Origin: Limnohabitans sp. Bal53
GTDB lineage: Bacteria > Pseudomonadota > Gammaproteobacteria > Burkholderiales > Burkholderiaceae_C
Assembly (NCBI RefSeq): GCF_003063355.1
Contig: NZ_NESH01000002.1
Coordinates: 1-64,000, forward strand
Length of the DNA: 64,000 bases
Reading direction: 5' to 3'
The notes beneath the pieces were generated by a model, which was not told where the DNA came from, made no database searches, and worked only from the letters and a program-made list of their open reading frames with translations. The translations under genes and the position numbers were made by a program. Each line of letters starts with the position of its first letter. The stretch's first letter is position 1. Shown here piece after piece: positions 23,494 to 32,490 of the stretch.

Positions 23494-25815
23494 ATGTCTT
23501 TGGTACTTTCTTCTGCATCCAGGCGTTCGGTTGTGCCGGAGGACTGGCTAGCAGAAGTGCAATCTAGGCTGCAACCCGATGAGAACGCATCAGCCTGGGT
23601 TTTGGTTGACCTCAATGGGGCACTGAAGTTCGAAAAAATCGCTTTGATTTTGACCGATCGGCGTATTTTCACGGCAAGTTGGCGTGAAAAAAACTGGCAA
23701 AGCTGGCCATTGGCTGAAGGCCAGCGGTTGCACCAGACGGACCACGCCGGGGTCGGGCAGCTCGAGCTCAGTGATGCGCAAGGCCGCTTGGCGGTTTGGC
23801 GCTTCACTTTGGGACTGCAAGAGGCGGTGTTTCGCTGGGTGGCGCAGTTTGAGGCGCAGCAAAGCCGCCGTGCCGAAACCCTGAGCGGTGTGCCCGCCGA
23901 TCTGCAAGGCAAGCCTTTGCAGTCGGCCCATGTGTCGGTGTGTCCGGTGTGCCAAGCGCGCTTGTCCGAAGACGATGACGAGTGCCCCGTCTGCAGCCGC
24001 GAAGACCTGAACCCGCCGTCCACCTGGACCTTGCTCAAGCTCTGGCGTTTTGCGCGGCCCTACAAGCGTTCTTTGCTGGTGGGATTTTTGTTGACCCTGG
24101 CCTCCACCGCGGCCACCTTGGTGCCACCTTATCTGACCATGCCCTTGATGGACGAGGTGCTGATCCCCTACCAAAACGGGGCCGAGATCGACCCGGGTTT
24201 GGTGTCCTTGTACCTGCTGGGATTGTTCGCTTCGGGTTTGCTGGCCTGGGGCTTAGGATGGGCCAAAACTTACATCCTCGCGCTGGTGTCCGAGCGCATT
24301 GGCTCCGATTTGCGCACCACCACCTATGAGCATTTGCTCAAACTGTCGCTGGAGTATTTCGGCGGCCGACGCACGGGCGATTTGATCGCGCGCATTGGCA
24401 GCGAAACCGATCGCATCAACGTTTTCCTGTCGCTGCACCTGCTGGACTTTGCCACCGACGTGCTGATGATTTTGATGACGGCCGTCATCTTGTTCTACAT
24501 CAACCCCACGTTGGCGTTGGTGACCCTGCTGCCGCTGCCTTTCATTGGCTGGCTGATCCATGTGGTGCGCGAAAAACTGCGCACCGGTTTTGAAAAAATC
24601 GACCGCGTTTGGGCCGAGGTCACCAATGTGCTGACCGACACCATCCCCGGTATCCGGGTGGTGAAAGCCTTTGCACAGGAAGACCGCGAAGCCCAGCGCT
24701 TCAAGGACGCCAACGCGCACAACCTGCAAGTCAACGACCGGCTCAATCGTGTCTGGTCGCTGTTCTCGCCCACGGTGACGCTGATGACCGAAATCGGCTT
24801 GCTGGTGGTCTGGGGTTTTGGCATTTGGCTGGTATCGGACGACCAAATCACGGTCGGTGTACTGACCGCGTTTTTGGCCTACATCGGGCGTTTTTACAGC
24901 CGCCTCGATGGCATGAGTCGCATCGTCTCCAACACCCAAAAAGCGGCCGCTGGGGCCAAGCGTATTTTTGACATCTTGGACCATGTCTCGAGTGTGCCCG
25001 AGCCGCTCCACCCTGTGGCTTTGCCGCCCCAGGTCAAAGGCCACATCACGGTGCGCGATGCGGAATTTCGCTACGGCAACCGCGCCGTGATTCGCCAGCT
25101 CGACCTCGACATCCAGCCCGGCCAAATGATCGGTCTGGTGGGCCACAGCGGATCAGGCAAGAGCACGCTGGTCAATTTGATTTGCCGTTTTTACGACCTG
25201 AGCGAAGGCGTCATTGAACTCGACGGCACCGACATCCGCCAGCTCAAGGTGGCCGATTACCGACGCCAAATTGGCCTGGTGCTGCAAGAGCCGTTTTTGT
25301 TCTTCGGCACCATCGCCGACAACATCGCCTATGGCAAGCCCGAAGCCACGCGCGAAGAGATCGTGGCCGCAGCCCGCGCCGCGCATGCCCACGAGTTCAT
25401 TTTGCGCATGCCCCAGGGCTACGACTCGCTGGTGGGCGAACGCGGGCAGGGTCTGTCGGGTGGTGAGCGCCAGCGCATTTCGATTGCGCGGGCCTTGCTG
25501 ATCAACCCGCGAATCCTGATCCTGGACGAGGCCACCTCCGCGGTAGACACCGAGACCGAAAAAGAGATTCAAAAAGCGCTGGACAACCTGGTGCGCGGGC
25601 GCACGACGATTGCCATCGCGCACCGCTTGTCCACTTTGCGCAAGGCCGACCGTTTGGTCTTCATGGACAAAGGCGTGGTGGTCGAAGAGGGCACGCATGA
25701 CGCGCTCATCGAGGCCCAAGGCGCTTACTGGCGTCTGTACGAAGCACAGCAGCGACATGCCGAGGCCGAGGCGGTTCTGGGCGGCAGCGACGAGGACAAG
25801 AAGGTGAGCGCATGA
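23494..25815 (+). CDS. Cyanophycin-locus ABC exporter (fused permease/ATPase) with N-terminal extra domain and zinc ribbon
   Basis: 773 residues, about 180 longer than a usual half-size exporter. Residues 15-125 form a beta-rich domain resembling PH-like folds (A-L-I-L-T-D-R-R-I-F-T...), followed by C-P-V-C (150-153) and C-P-V-C (164-167), a four-Cys zinc ribbon. Then come six membrane segments (about 185-470) and an ATPase with Walker A G-H-S-G-S-G-K-S-T (550-558), signature L-S-G-G-E (654-658) and Walker B I-L-I-L-D-E (674-679). Such proteins recur beside cphA in beta-proteobacteria, but the cargo is unknown. It overlaps the DUF1854 gene by 4 bases. Confidence 0.88.
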   Translation: MSLVLSSASRRSVVPEDWLAEVQSRLQPDENASAWVLVDLNGALKFEKIALILTDRRIFTASWREKNWQSWPLAEGQRLHQTDHAGVGQLELSDAQGRLAVWRFTLGLQEAVFRWVAQFEAQQSRRAETLSGVPADLQGKPLQSAHVSVCPVCQARLSEDDDECPVCSREDLNPPSTWTLLKLWRFARPYKRSLLVGFLLTLASTAATLVPPYLTMPLMDEVLIPYQNGAEIDPGLVSLYLLGLFASGLLAWGLGWAKTYILALVSERIGSDLRTTTYEHLLKLSLEYFGGRRTGDLIARIGSETDRINVFLSLHLLDFATDVLMILMTAVILFYINPTLALVTLLPLPFIGWLIHVVREKLRTGFEKIDRVWAEVTNVLTDTIPGIRVVKAFAQEDREAQRFKDANAHNLQVNDRLNRVWSLFSPTVTLMTEIGLLVVWGFGIWLVSDDQITVGVLTAFLAYIGRFYSRLDGMSRIVSNTQKAAAGAKRIFDILDHVSSVPEPLHPVALPPQVKGHITVRDAEFRYGNRAVIRQLDLDIQPGQMIGLVGHSGSGKSTLVNLICRFYDLSEGVIELDGTDIRQLKVADYRRQIGLVLQEPFLFFGTIADNIAYGKPEATREEIVAAARAAHAHEFILRMPQGYDSLVGERGQGLSGGERQRISIARALLINPRILILDEATSAVDTETEKEIQKALDNLVRGRTTIAIAHRLSTLRKADRLVFMDKGVVVEEGTHDALIEAQGAYWRLYEAQQRHAEAEAVLGGSDEDKKVSA

Positions 25816-26276
25816 GCCCGTTTGATTTGCAACGCGACGCCTTTGGCCGCTGGGTGCTGGTTTTGGCCGACGGCACGCGCCACAGCCCGGTGACGGCGCT
25901 GCGCGCCTACCCCGTGTCGGCACCAGACCAAGGCGTTGCCCTGATGGATGGCGAGGGCCATGAGTTGCACTGGGTACCCGATCTCTCGGCGCTGGCGCCC
26001 GCTTTGCAGGCCACGCTGCGCGAGGCGCTGGACGAGCGCGAATTTTTGCCACAGATCCTGCGCTTGGACACGGTGAGCAGCTTGGTCACGCCCAGCACCT
26101 GGTCGGTGCAAACCGATAGGGGTGCCACGCAATTCATGCTCAAGGGCGAAGAAGACATCCGACGCTTGACCGGCACCGTGCTGCTGATCAACGACGCCAA
26201 TGGCGTGCAGTACATGATTCGCGACTTGGCGGCCATGGACAAACACTCACGTAAATTGCTGGACCGTTTTCTCTGA
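25812..26276 (+). CDS. DUF1854 family protein linked to cyanophycin locus
   Basis: 154 residues, soluble and mixed alpha/beta, with L-Q-R-D-A-F-G-R-W near the start, A-Y-P-V-S-A-P-D-Q-G-V-A-L, and at the C-terminus I-N-D-A-N-G-V-Q-Y-M-I-R-D-L-x-x-M-D-x-x-S-R-K-L-L-D-R-F-L. This matches DUF1854 as I know it, a family typically encoded next to cphA and this ABC exporter. The ATGA overlap with the exporter gene implies coupled translation and probably a direct partnership. Function is unknown. Confidence 0.8.
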   Translation: MSPFDLQRDAFGRWVLVLADGTRHSPVTALRAYPVSAPDQGVALMDGEGHELHWVPDLSALAPALQATLREALDEREFLPQILRLDTVSSLVTPSTWSVQTDRGATQFMLKGEEDIRRLTGTVLLINDANGVQYMIRDLAAMDKHSRKLLDRFL

Positions 26277-26299
26277 GCTGCCCCAAAGGGTGAGCGTCT

Positions 26300-27664
26300 T
26301 CAGAGCGGCCAGACCGAGCCCTGTTCAGGCACCAGCGCGCGCCATTTGATCTCGTGCTCGATGCGCTGGCGCAGCATGTCGGACGCTTCTCGCTCACCGT
26401 GCACCACATACACCTGCCCGGGTGCGCTGGGCATTTTGTGCAGCCAACTGAGCAGTTGGTTGGCGTCAGCATGTGCCGAGGCCGATTCAATTTGTGCCAC
26501 CTCGGCCCGCACCGCCACATCCTGCGCGTGGATGCGGATGGCGCTGCGACCGCTGGCCAAGGCCGCTCCGCGTGTGCCCGGAGCCTGGTAACCCGTCAGA
26601 ATGATCATGTTGCGGTGGTCCCCCGCGAACTGCGCCAAGTGGTGCAAGACGCGCCCGCCCGTGGCCATGCCGCTGGCCGCCAAAATCACCATGGGACCGT
26701 GCCGACGCGCCAGTGATTTGGACTGCTCGGGCGTCTCCAGCATGGTGGCCACATGGTCCATGTTGCGCACTTCCTGCCCATTCAGGCGGTGCTCGCCCGG
26801 ATGACGCTGAAACAAGGCGGTGGTGTGGATGGCCATCGGGCTGTCCAGAAAAATCGGCAAACCTTTGGGAATTTCCCCTGCAGCCTTGAGTTGCGCGATG
26901 GTGTGCAGCACAGCCTGCGCACGCCCCACAGCAAACACCGGCACCACGGCCACGCCGCCGCGAGCTGCCAGTTTTTTCAAAAGCGGCCCAAGTTCTTCAA
27001 ACAGTTTTTCCTTGGGGTGCTGGCGATCACCATAAGTCGATTCGATCAGCACGGTGTCGGCCTGCGGCAGCGGCTCGGGCGGGTTCATCAGCGGGTCATC
27101 GGGTCGGCCCAAATCGCCAGAAAACAAAATGCGCCGCCCGCCCACATCCAATAGCAAACTGGCCGCACCCAGAATGTGCCCGGCGGGCTGAAAGCGGCAC
27201 TTCCAGCCGCGAATCGGCTCGAACCACTGGCCCTGATGCTGCGCGTGCAATTGTTTGAGGCTGTGGATGGCCTCTTTCTGGGTGTACAGCGGCAGGGCCG
27301 GGGCGTGTTTGGAAAAGCCGTGCCGATTGGCAAAAAAGGCGTCTTCTTCCTGGATGTGCCCGCTGTCGGGCAACAAGATGCTGGCCAGTTCGCAGGTGGC
27401 CGAGGTGGCATGCACCCGGCCCCGGAATCCGCTTCTGACCAGCAAAGGCAAATACCCGCTGTGGTCCAGGTGCGCATGGGTGAGCACCACCGCATCGATG
27501 TGTGCCGGATTGGCGGGCAGGGGGCTCCAGTTGCGAAGGCGCAGTTGTTTGTAGCCCTGAAACAGCTCGCAATCGACCAGCAGTCGTTGTTAGTTGTGTT
27601 CGATCAGGTACTTGGAGCCGGTGACGGTGTCGGCTCCGCCGAGGAAGGTGATGGTGGCGCTCAT
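26300..27664 (-). pseudogene. MBL-fold/beta-CASP RNA-specificity-domain metallo-hydrolase, interrupted by one in-frame stop
   Basis: From an ATG at 27664 the frame reads M-S-A-T-I-T-F-L-G-G-A-D-T-V-T-G-S-K-Y-L-I-E-H-N and meets TAA at codon 25 (27592-27590). The same frame then continues Q-R-L-L-V-D-C-E-L-F-Q-G-Y-K-Q-L-R-L-R-N-W and runs intact to 26300, with T-H-A-H-L-D-H-S-G (zinc site), S-G-D-L-G-R-P and S-A-H-A-D. Apart from the stop the gene looks complete (about 454 codons). A shorter protein could start at 27490, but it would lack the first strands of the fold. These enzymes are mRNA 3'-processing-type nucleases in other organisms. Either a recent nonsense mutation or a base error. Confidence 0.75.
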
Positions 27665-27745
27665 GCCGCCATGGTCACGCTAGAGGCAGGTGTTGGCTTT
27701 GACTTGGGTCAACGAAAAGGGCGGTCTGAAATTTCTGCCCCAAAG

Positions 27746-27890
27746 TGCGTGAGGGGCTGCGGCGGGTTCCTCATGGCGGGTACGCAAAAATCGTCACCCG
27801 CCGCAGCCCCTCACGCACAGTCTCCGGGGATGCAGAGGGTTCCTCACGGCGGGTACGCAAAAATCGTCACCCACCGCAGCCCCTCACGCA
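27746..27890. repeat. Direct and inverted GC-rich repeats downstream of dnaJ
   Basis: A 54-base unit occurs twice as a direct repeat (27764-27817 and 27837-27890), differing at two positions. The first unit also forms a 21-bp perfect inverted repeat with 27746-27766 (TGCGTGAGGGGCTGCGGC...). On the minus strand this follows the dnaJ stop by 23 bases, so the arms could end or protect the dnaJ transcript. It fills the gap to the broken metallo-hydrolase gene. Confidence 0.75.
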
Positions 27891-27913
27891 CCGCCCAGCA
27901 AGTCAGTTAAGAC

Positions 27914-29056
27914 TCAAGCCCCGAAGAAGCCCTTCAACTTGTCAGTCCAGCTATCGCCGCTGGGCTGGTGTTTGCCGCCACCTTTGGAGAGCGACTCCTC
28001 AAACTCCTTGAGCAGCTTTTTTTGGTGCTCGGTCAGCTTGACCGGGGTCTCCACGGTGATGTGGCAATACAGGTCGCCCGGGTAGCTGCCGCGCACACCC
28101 TTGATGCCTTTGCCGCGCAAGCGGAACTGCTTGCCGGTTTGGGTGCCTTCGGGGATGTCAATCGCCGCTTTACCGCCCAAGGTCGGCACTTCGATTTCGC
28201 CGCCCAAAGCCGCTTTGGAAAAGCTGATCGGCACTGCGCAATGCAGGTCGTCGCCATCGCGCTCGAAGATGTCGTGCTTTTTCAGGCGAATCTCGATGAA
28301 CAAGTCCCCTGGTGGGCCACCATTGGTGCCGGGTTCGCCATTGCCCGCGCTGCGGATGCGCATGCCGTCGTCGATACCAGCCGGAATTTTGACTTCCAGA
28401 GTTTTTTGTTTCTTGACCTTGCCTTGCCCGTGGCAAGTACCGCAAGGCTCGGGGATGATCTTGCCCGTGCCCCGGCAGTGTGGGCAGGTTTGCTGCACGC
28501 TGAAAAAGCCTTGGCGCATTTGCACCTGGCCCTGGCCGTGGCAGGTCGAACAGGTCTTGGCGCTGGTGCCGGGTTTGGCACCCGTGCCGTGGCAGGTGTC
28601 GCACTCGTCCCAGCTCGGGATGCGCAGCTGCGAGTCCTTGCCGTTGGCCGCTTCTTCGAGCGTGATTTCCATCGCGTAACTGAGGTCCGCGCCACGAAAC
28701 ACCTGGCGTCCACCGCCGCGGCCACCACGGCCTTGGCCACCAAAGATGTCACCGAAGATGTCGCCAAACGCATCACCAAAACCACCAAAACCTTCGGCAC
28801 CGCCGCGCATATTGGGGTCGACACCCGCATGGCCATGCTGGTCATAGGCCGCTCGTTTTTGCGGGTCCGACAGCATCTCGTAGGCTTCTTTGCCTTCCTT
28901 GAATTTGGCTTCGGCTTCTTTGGCTTTGGCGTCGTCCCCCTGATTGCGGTCGGGGTGGTACTTCATCGCCAATTTGCGATAAGCCTTTTTGATGTCATCG
29001 TCCGAGGCGTTTTTGGCAACGCCCAGCACTTCGTAAAAATCTCGTTTTGTCGCCAT
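27914..29056 (-). CDS. dnaJ: Chaperone protein DnaJ
   Basis: 380 residues with all four parts of a type I DnaJ: J domain with H-P-D at 34-36, a Gly/Phe-rich linker (about 75-110, with [12 protein letters not shown]), four zinc-binding C-x-x-C-x-G-x-G repeats (about 140-215) and the C-terminal substrate-binding domains. It stimulates DnaK ATPase and delivers unfolded clients. It is downstream of dnaK on the same strand but separated by a hairpin terminator and repeats, so it may also have its own promoter in that 179-base gap. Confidence 0.97.
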   Translation of the reverse strand: MATKRDFYEVLGVAKNASDDDIKKAYRKLAMKYHPDRNQGDDAKAKEAEAKFKEGKEAYEMLSDPQKRAAYDQHGHAGVDPNMRGGAEGFGGFGDAFGDIFGDIFGGQGRGGRGGGRQVFRGADLSYAMEITLEEAANGKDSQLRIPSWDECDTCHGTGAKPGTSAKTCSTCHGQGQVQMRQGFFSVQQTCPHCRGTGKIIPEPCGTCHGQGKVKKQKTLEVKIPAGIDDGMRIRSAGNGEPGTNGGPPGDLFIEIRLKKHDIFERDGDDLHCAVPISFSKAALGGEIEVPTLGGKAAIDIPEGTQTGKQFRLRGKGIKGVRGSYPGDLYCHITVETPVKLTEHQKKLLKEFEESLSKGGGKHQPSGDSWTDKLKGFFGA

Positions 29057-29090
29057 GACTGTGGACCTTGGCCTTCAGGCCGTTTCATGT

Positions 29091-29121
29091 AAAAAGCGTC
29101 CCGGGCAAAGCGCGGGACGCT
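29091..29121 (-). terminator. Hairpin terminator between dnaK and dnaJ
   Basis: AGCGTCCCG and CGGGACGCT form a perfect 9-bp stem; on the minus strand it is followed by TTTTT. It lies 115 bases after the dnaK stop and 35 bases before the dnaJ start, so it should cut read-through from dnaK into dnaJ at least partly. Confidence 0.75.
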
Positions 29122-29127
29122 GTGGTG

Positions 29128-29223
29128 TGGATCGCTTCGTTCCTCGCGATGACGGATGAATCGTCGCGGCTCGCCATGACAAGAATACGGTCATGGCGAG
29201 GAGCGCAACGACGAAGCCATCCA
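29128..29223. repeat. GTCATCGCGAGG-type dispersed repeat (family C), inverted pair
   Basis: Units at 29128-29154 (minus orientation) and 29190-29223 (plus orientation) carry the GTCAT(C/G)GCGAGG...CGAAGC.ATCC core seen repeatedly in this window; a half-unit lies at 29168-29180. They sit in the dnaK-dnaJ gap. These repeats give the false peptide MDRFVPRDD-like translations in neighbouring open frames and are noncoding. Confidence 0.7.
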
Positions 29224-29235
29224 GTCTTCGGATGA

Positions 29236-31161
29236 TCAGCCTTTTTTGACTTCCTTGACTTCTGCGTCCACCACATTGTCGTCTTGTGGTTGGGCTTCCG
29301 CGCCACCGGCGGCAGCGCCCGCAGCGGCTTGTTGCGCTTGCATGTCGGCGTAGACCTTCTCGCCCAGCTTTTGGCTGGCCGTCATCAACGCTTCGGTTTT
29401 GGCTTCGATGGCGTCTTTTTCTTCTCCCTTCAACACCTCTTCCAGCGCTTTGCTGGCGGTCTCGATGGCTTCTTTTTCAGCCGCTTCGATCTTGTCGCCG
29501 TGCTCGGTCAGGCTCTTTTTCACGCTGTGCACAGCGGCTTCACCGGCGTTGCGGGCTTGCACCAGCTCCAACTTTTTCTTGTCTTCCACCGCGTTCAGCT
29601 CGGCGTCTTTCACCATTTGCTGAATTTCGGCTTCGGACAGACCGGAGTTGGCCTTGATCGTGATCTTGTTTTCCTTGCCCGTGCCTTTGTCCTTGGCGCC
29701 CACGTGCAAGATACCGTTGGCGTCGATGTCAAAAGACACTTCGATCTGGGGTGTGCCGCGTGGGGCTGGCGGGATGCCTTCGAGGTTGAACTCGCCCAGC
29801 GCCTTGTTACCGCTGGCGATCTCGCGCTCGCCTTGGAACACCTTGATCGTCACCGCTGGCTGGTTGTCTTCGGCGGTCGAGAAGGTCTGTGCAAACTTGG
29901 TCGGGATGGTGGTGTTCTTGGTGATCATCTTGGTCATCACACCGCCCATGGTCTCAATGCCCAATGACAAAGGTGTCACGTCCAGCAGCAACACGTCAGT
30001 GCGGTCACCCGACAAGACTTGACCTTGAATCGCAGCGCCTACGGCCACGGCTTCGTCGGGGTTCACGTCCTTGCGTGGCTCTTTGCCGAAGAACTCTTTG
30101 ACTTTCTCTTGCACCTTGGGCATGCGGGACATGCCGCCGACCAAGATGATGTCATCGATCTCGCCCACCGAAACGCCCGCGTCCTTGATCGCCATGCGGC
30201 AAGGGGCGATGGTGCGCTCGATCAGCTCTTCCACCAGCTGCTCCAACTTGGCGCGGGTCAGCTTGATGTTCAGGTGCTTGGGGCCAGTGGCGTCGGCCGT
30301 GATGTAGGGCAGGTTGACGTCGGTGGCTGCCGAGCTGGACAGCTCGATCTTGGCCTTTTCAGCAGCCTCTTTCAGGCGCTGCAGGGCCAGCACGTCTTTG
30401 GCCAGATCGACGCCGGATTCTTTCTTGAATTCGGCAATGATGAAGTCGATGATGCGCTGGTCAAAGTCTTCGCCGCCCAGGAACGTGTCGCCGTTGGTGG
30501 ACAGCACTTCGAACTGCTTTTCACCGTCCACATCGGCGATCTCGATGATGGACACGTCGAACGTGCCGCCACCCAAGTCATACACGGCGATTTTGCGGTC
30601 GCCCTTTTCTTGCTTGTCCAGGCCAAAGGCCAAGGCAGCAGCGGTGGGCTCGTTGATGATGCGCTTGACGTCCAGACCGGCAATGCGGCCAGCGTCTTTG
30701 GTGGCTTGACGCTGGGCGTCGTTGAAGTAAGCGGGCACCGTGATCACGGCCTCGGTCACTTCTTCGCCGAGGTAGTCTTCGGCGGTTTTCTTCATCTTGC
30801 GCAGGATTTCAGCGCTGATCTGTGGCGGGGCCAATTTGTTGCCGCGCACTTCCACCCAAGCGTCGCCGTTGTCGGCTTTGGCAATGGTGTAAGGCATCAG
30901 GTCGATGTCTTTTTGGACTTCTTTTTCGCTGAACTTGCGGCCGATCAGGCGCTTGACCGCGTACAACGTGTTCTTGGGGTTGGTGACCGCCTGGCGCTTG
31001 GCCGATGCGCCGACCAGGATTTCGCCGTCTTCTTGGTACGCAATGATCGACGGGGTGGTGCGGGCGCCTTCGGCGTTCTCGATCACTTTGGTCGTGTTGC
31101 CTTCCATGATGGCCACGCACGAGTTGGTGGTGCCCAAGTCAATACCGATGATTTTTCCCAT
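29236..31161 (-). CDS. dnaK: Chaperone protein DnaK (Hsp70)
   Basis: 641 residues, the normal length. It begins [20 protein letters not shown] with the first ATP-binding motif, has [12 protein letters not shown] and [13 protein letters not shown] (phosphate 2), the linker [12 protein letters not shown] near 390, a substrate-binding beta domain and a helical lid ending [15 protein letters not shown] lies just before the start. It works with DnaJ and GrpE, which flank it in the order grpE-dnaK-dnaJ. Confidence 0.98.
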   Translation of the reverse strand: MGKIIGIDLGTTNSCVAIMEGNTTKVIENAEGARTTPSIIAYQEDGEILVGASAKRQAVTNPKNTLYAVKRLIGRKFSEKEVQKDIDLMPYTIAKADNGDAWVEVRGNKLAPPQISAEILRKMKKTAEDYLGEEVTEAVITVPAYFNDAQRQATKDAGRIAGLDVKRIINEPTAAALAFGLDKQEKGDRKIAVYDLGGGTFDVSIIEIADVDGEKQFEVLSTNGDTFLGGEDFDQRIIDFIIAEFKKESGVDLAKDVLALQRLKEAAEKAKIELSSSAATDVNLPYITADATGPKHLNIKLTRAKLEQLVEELIERTIAPCRMAIKDAGVSVGEIDDIILVGGMSRMPKVQEKVKEFFGKEPRKDVNPDEAVAVGAAIQGQVLSGDRTDVLLLDVTPLSLGIETMGGVMTKMITKNTTIPTKFAQTFSTAEDNQPAVTIKVFQGEREIASGNKALGEFNLEGIPPAPRGTPQIEVSFDIDANGILHVGAKDKGTGKENKITIKANSGLSEAEIQQMVKDAELNAVEDKKKLELVQARNAGEAAVHSVKKSLTEHGDKIEAAEKEAIETASKALEEVLKGEEKDAIEAKTEALMTASQKLGEKVYADMQAQQAAAGAAAGGAEAQPQDDNVVDAEVKEVKKG

Positions 31162-31273
31162 GATGTTTACTCCAGTGAGGAAATTTAAAACTGATTAAGA
31201 AATGGTGGTGGTTTTTGCGAATTCAAGAGGTGCATGGCCGCGCCGCTGTGCTCCTGGTCATGACGGAAAATTT

Positions 31274-31301
31274 GTCATGGCGAGCGAAGCGTGGCAATCC
31301 A
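31274..31301. repeat. Family C dispersed repeat between grpE and dnaK
   Basis: One unit, GTCATGGCGAGCGAAGCG followed by TGGCAATCCA, lies 4 bases after the grpE stop in the 144-base gap before dnaK. It resembles the other family C copies but has lost two or three central bases. Confidence 0.65.
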
Positions 31302-31305
31302 GAAC

Positions 31306-31854
31306 TCACTTGGGCGCAGTGACCGTCACCAAGGCAGGGCGCAGCACGCGGTCGGCAATTTGGTAGCCTTTTTGCAGCACGGTGACCACGGTGTTGGGTT
31401 CCTGCTCGGCGGGTACCACGCTGATGGCCTGGTGGTGGTGCGGGTCGAATTTGGTGCCCGCAGGAGGGGCGATTTCGACCACTTTGTTGCGCTCCAAGGC
31501 GCTTTTGAGCTGGCGCAACGTGGCCTCGGAGCCTTCGCGGATCTGCTCAAGCGTCACGTTGGGGATGGCCAAACCGGCTTCCAGGCTGTCGAGCACCGGC
31601 AGCAGGCTGTCGGCAAAACCCTCAACCGCAAATTTGCGGGCTTTGGCGATTTCGTCATCGGCGCGGCGGCGGGCGTTTTGCACATCGGCCTGGGCGCGCA
31701 GGTACTGGTCGGCCAAATCGGCGTTTTGCGCCTTGAGGTTTGCCAGCTCAGCTTGGGCATCGGCCAGTGGATCGGTGGGGTTCATGGCGGCAGCTGCAGC
31801 CAATTCTTCGTCACTCAGGGGCTTGGGGTCTTGGTTTGGGGTGGCTTCTGACAT
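31306..31854 (-). CDS. grpE: Nucleotide exchange factor GrpE
   Basis: 182 residues from the ATG at 31854 ([18 protein letters not shown]); a longer frame upstream crosses the heat-shock promoter and is rejected. An acidic N-terminal tail is followed by a long coiled coil (about 35-95), then the head with V-L-D-S-L-E-A-G-L and the C-terminal signature [23 protein letters not shown]. It releases ADP from DnaK. It is the first gene of grpE-dnaK and lies about 35 bases downstream of a sigma-32-like promoter. Confidence 0.95.
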   Translation of the reverse strand: MSEATPNQDPKPLSDEELAAAAAMNPTDPLADAQAELANLKAQNADLADQYLRAQADVQNARRRADDEIAKARKFAVEGFADSLLPVLDSLEAGLAIPNVTLEQIREGSEATLRQLKSALERNKVVEIAPPAGTKFDPHHHQAISVVPAEQEPNTVVTVLQKGYQIADRVLRPALVTVTAPK

Positions 31855-31887
31855 GAACAATGTCCGCAAAAAATGAATACCCCTGTT

Positions 31888-31915
31888 AATTAGGGGCGAT
31901 GGATCAGGCTTCAAG
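31888..31915 (-). promoter_or_regulatory. Sigma-32 (RpoH) type heat-shock promoter of grpE-dnaK
   Basis: On the minus strand CTTGAAG, 12 bases, CCCCTAATT. This fits the heat-shock consensus CTTGAA and CCCCAT-T with an accepted spacing. It ends 34 bases upstream of the grpE start codon. No CIRCE (HrcA) inverted repeat is visible nearby, so sigma-32 control is the better reading. Confidence 0.7.
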
Positions 31916-32003
31916 GGGGCCTTGGCGATGGGACGCAAAAAAGTGCCCAAATTGGGGGTGCAGCAGGTGGGCTGGCGACAGCACAGTTTGGCCAGGGGCC
32001 AAG

Positions 32004-32026
32004 AAAAAGCCCGCCAAGAGGCGGGC
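32004..32026 (-). terminator. Intrinsic terminator of the FKBP gene
   Basis: GCCCGCC-TCTT-GGCGGGC followed by TTTTT on the minus strand, 26 bases after the stop at 32053. It isolates the FKBP gene from the heat-shock promoter downstream. Confidence 0.85.
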
Positions 32027-32052
32027 CGGGTCCGCGTGGTGCACCTGAGCGA

Positions 32053-32403
32053 TCAGTTCAGCGCCAACAGTTCCACGTCAAACTTCAAGGTGGCATTGGG
32101 CGGGATGACGCCGCCAGCGCCGCGGGCACCATAGCCCAGCTCTGCCGGGATGATCAAGGTGCGCTGACCGCCCACTTTCATGCCCGCCACGCCTTCGTCC
32201 CAGCCCTTGATGACCATGCCAGCGCCCAGACCGAACACAAAGGGGTCACGGCGGTCGCGGCTCGAGTCGAACTTGGCGCCTTGCTGGCCGTCCTTGTAGA
32301 GCCAGCCGGTGTAGTGCACGGTGACGTCCTGGCCTGCTGTAGCGACTTCGCCTTCGCCGACAACGGTGTCTTCGTATTGCAGGCCGGAGGGGGTGGTGTT
32401 CAT
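32053..32403 (-). CDS. FKBP-type peptidyl-prolyl cis-trans isomerase
   Basis: 116 residues from the ATG at 32403; AGGA stands 8 bases before it, whereas the ATG at 32412 has AGG directly adjacent. A single FKBP domain with V-H-Y-T-G-W-L, F-D-S-S-R-D-R-R-D-P-F-V-F, G-x-V-I-K-G-W-D-E-G-V-A-G-M, E-L-G-Y-G-A-R-G-A-G-G-V-I-P-P-N-A-T-L-x-F-D-V-E-L. All the main active-site residues are present. No signal peptide, so a cytoplasmic folding catalyst. Confidence 0.93.
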   Translation of the reverse strand: MNTTPSGLQYEDTVVGEGEVATAGQDVTVHYTGWLYKDGQQGAKFDSSRDRRDPFVFGLGAGMVIKGWDEGVAGMKVGGQRTLIIPAELGYGARGAGGVIPPNATLKFDVELLALN

Positions 32404-32490
32404 GGGTGGCATCCTGTCAGAAAGGACCCGGTGCCATTGCTATGTCACCGGGGTGTGGAAAACCCAAAATTATGCCAGCCTCGCCAAGCC

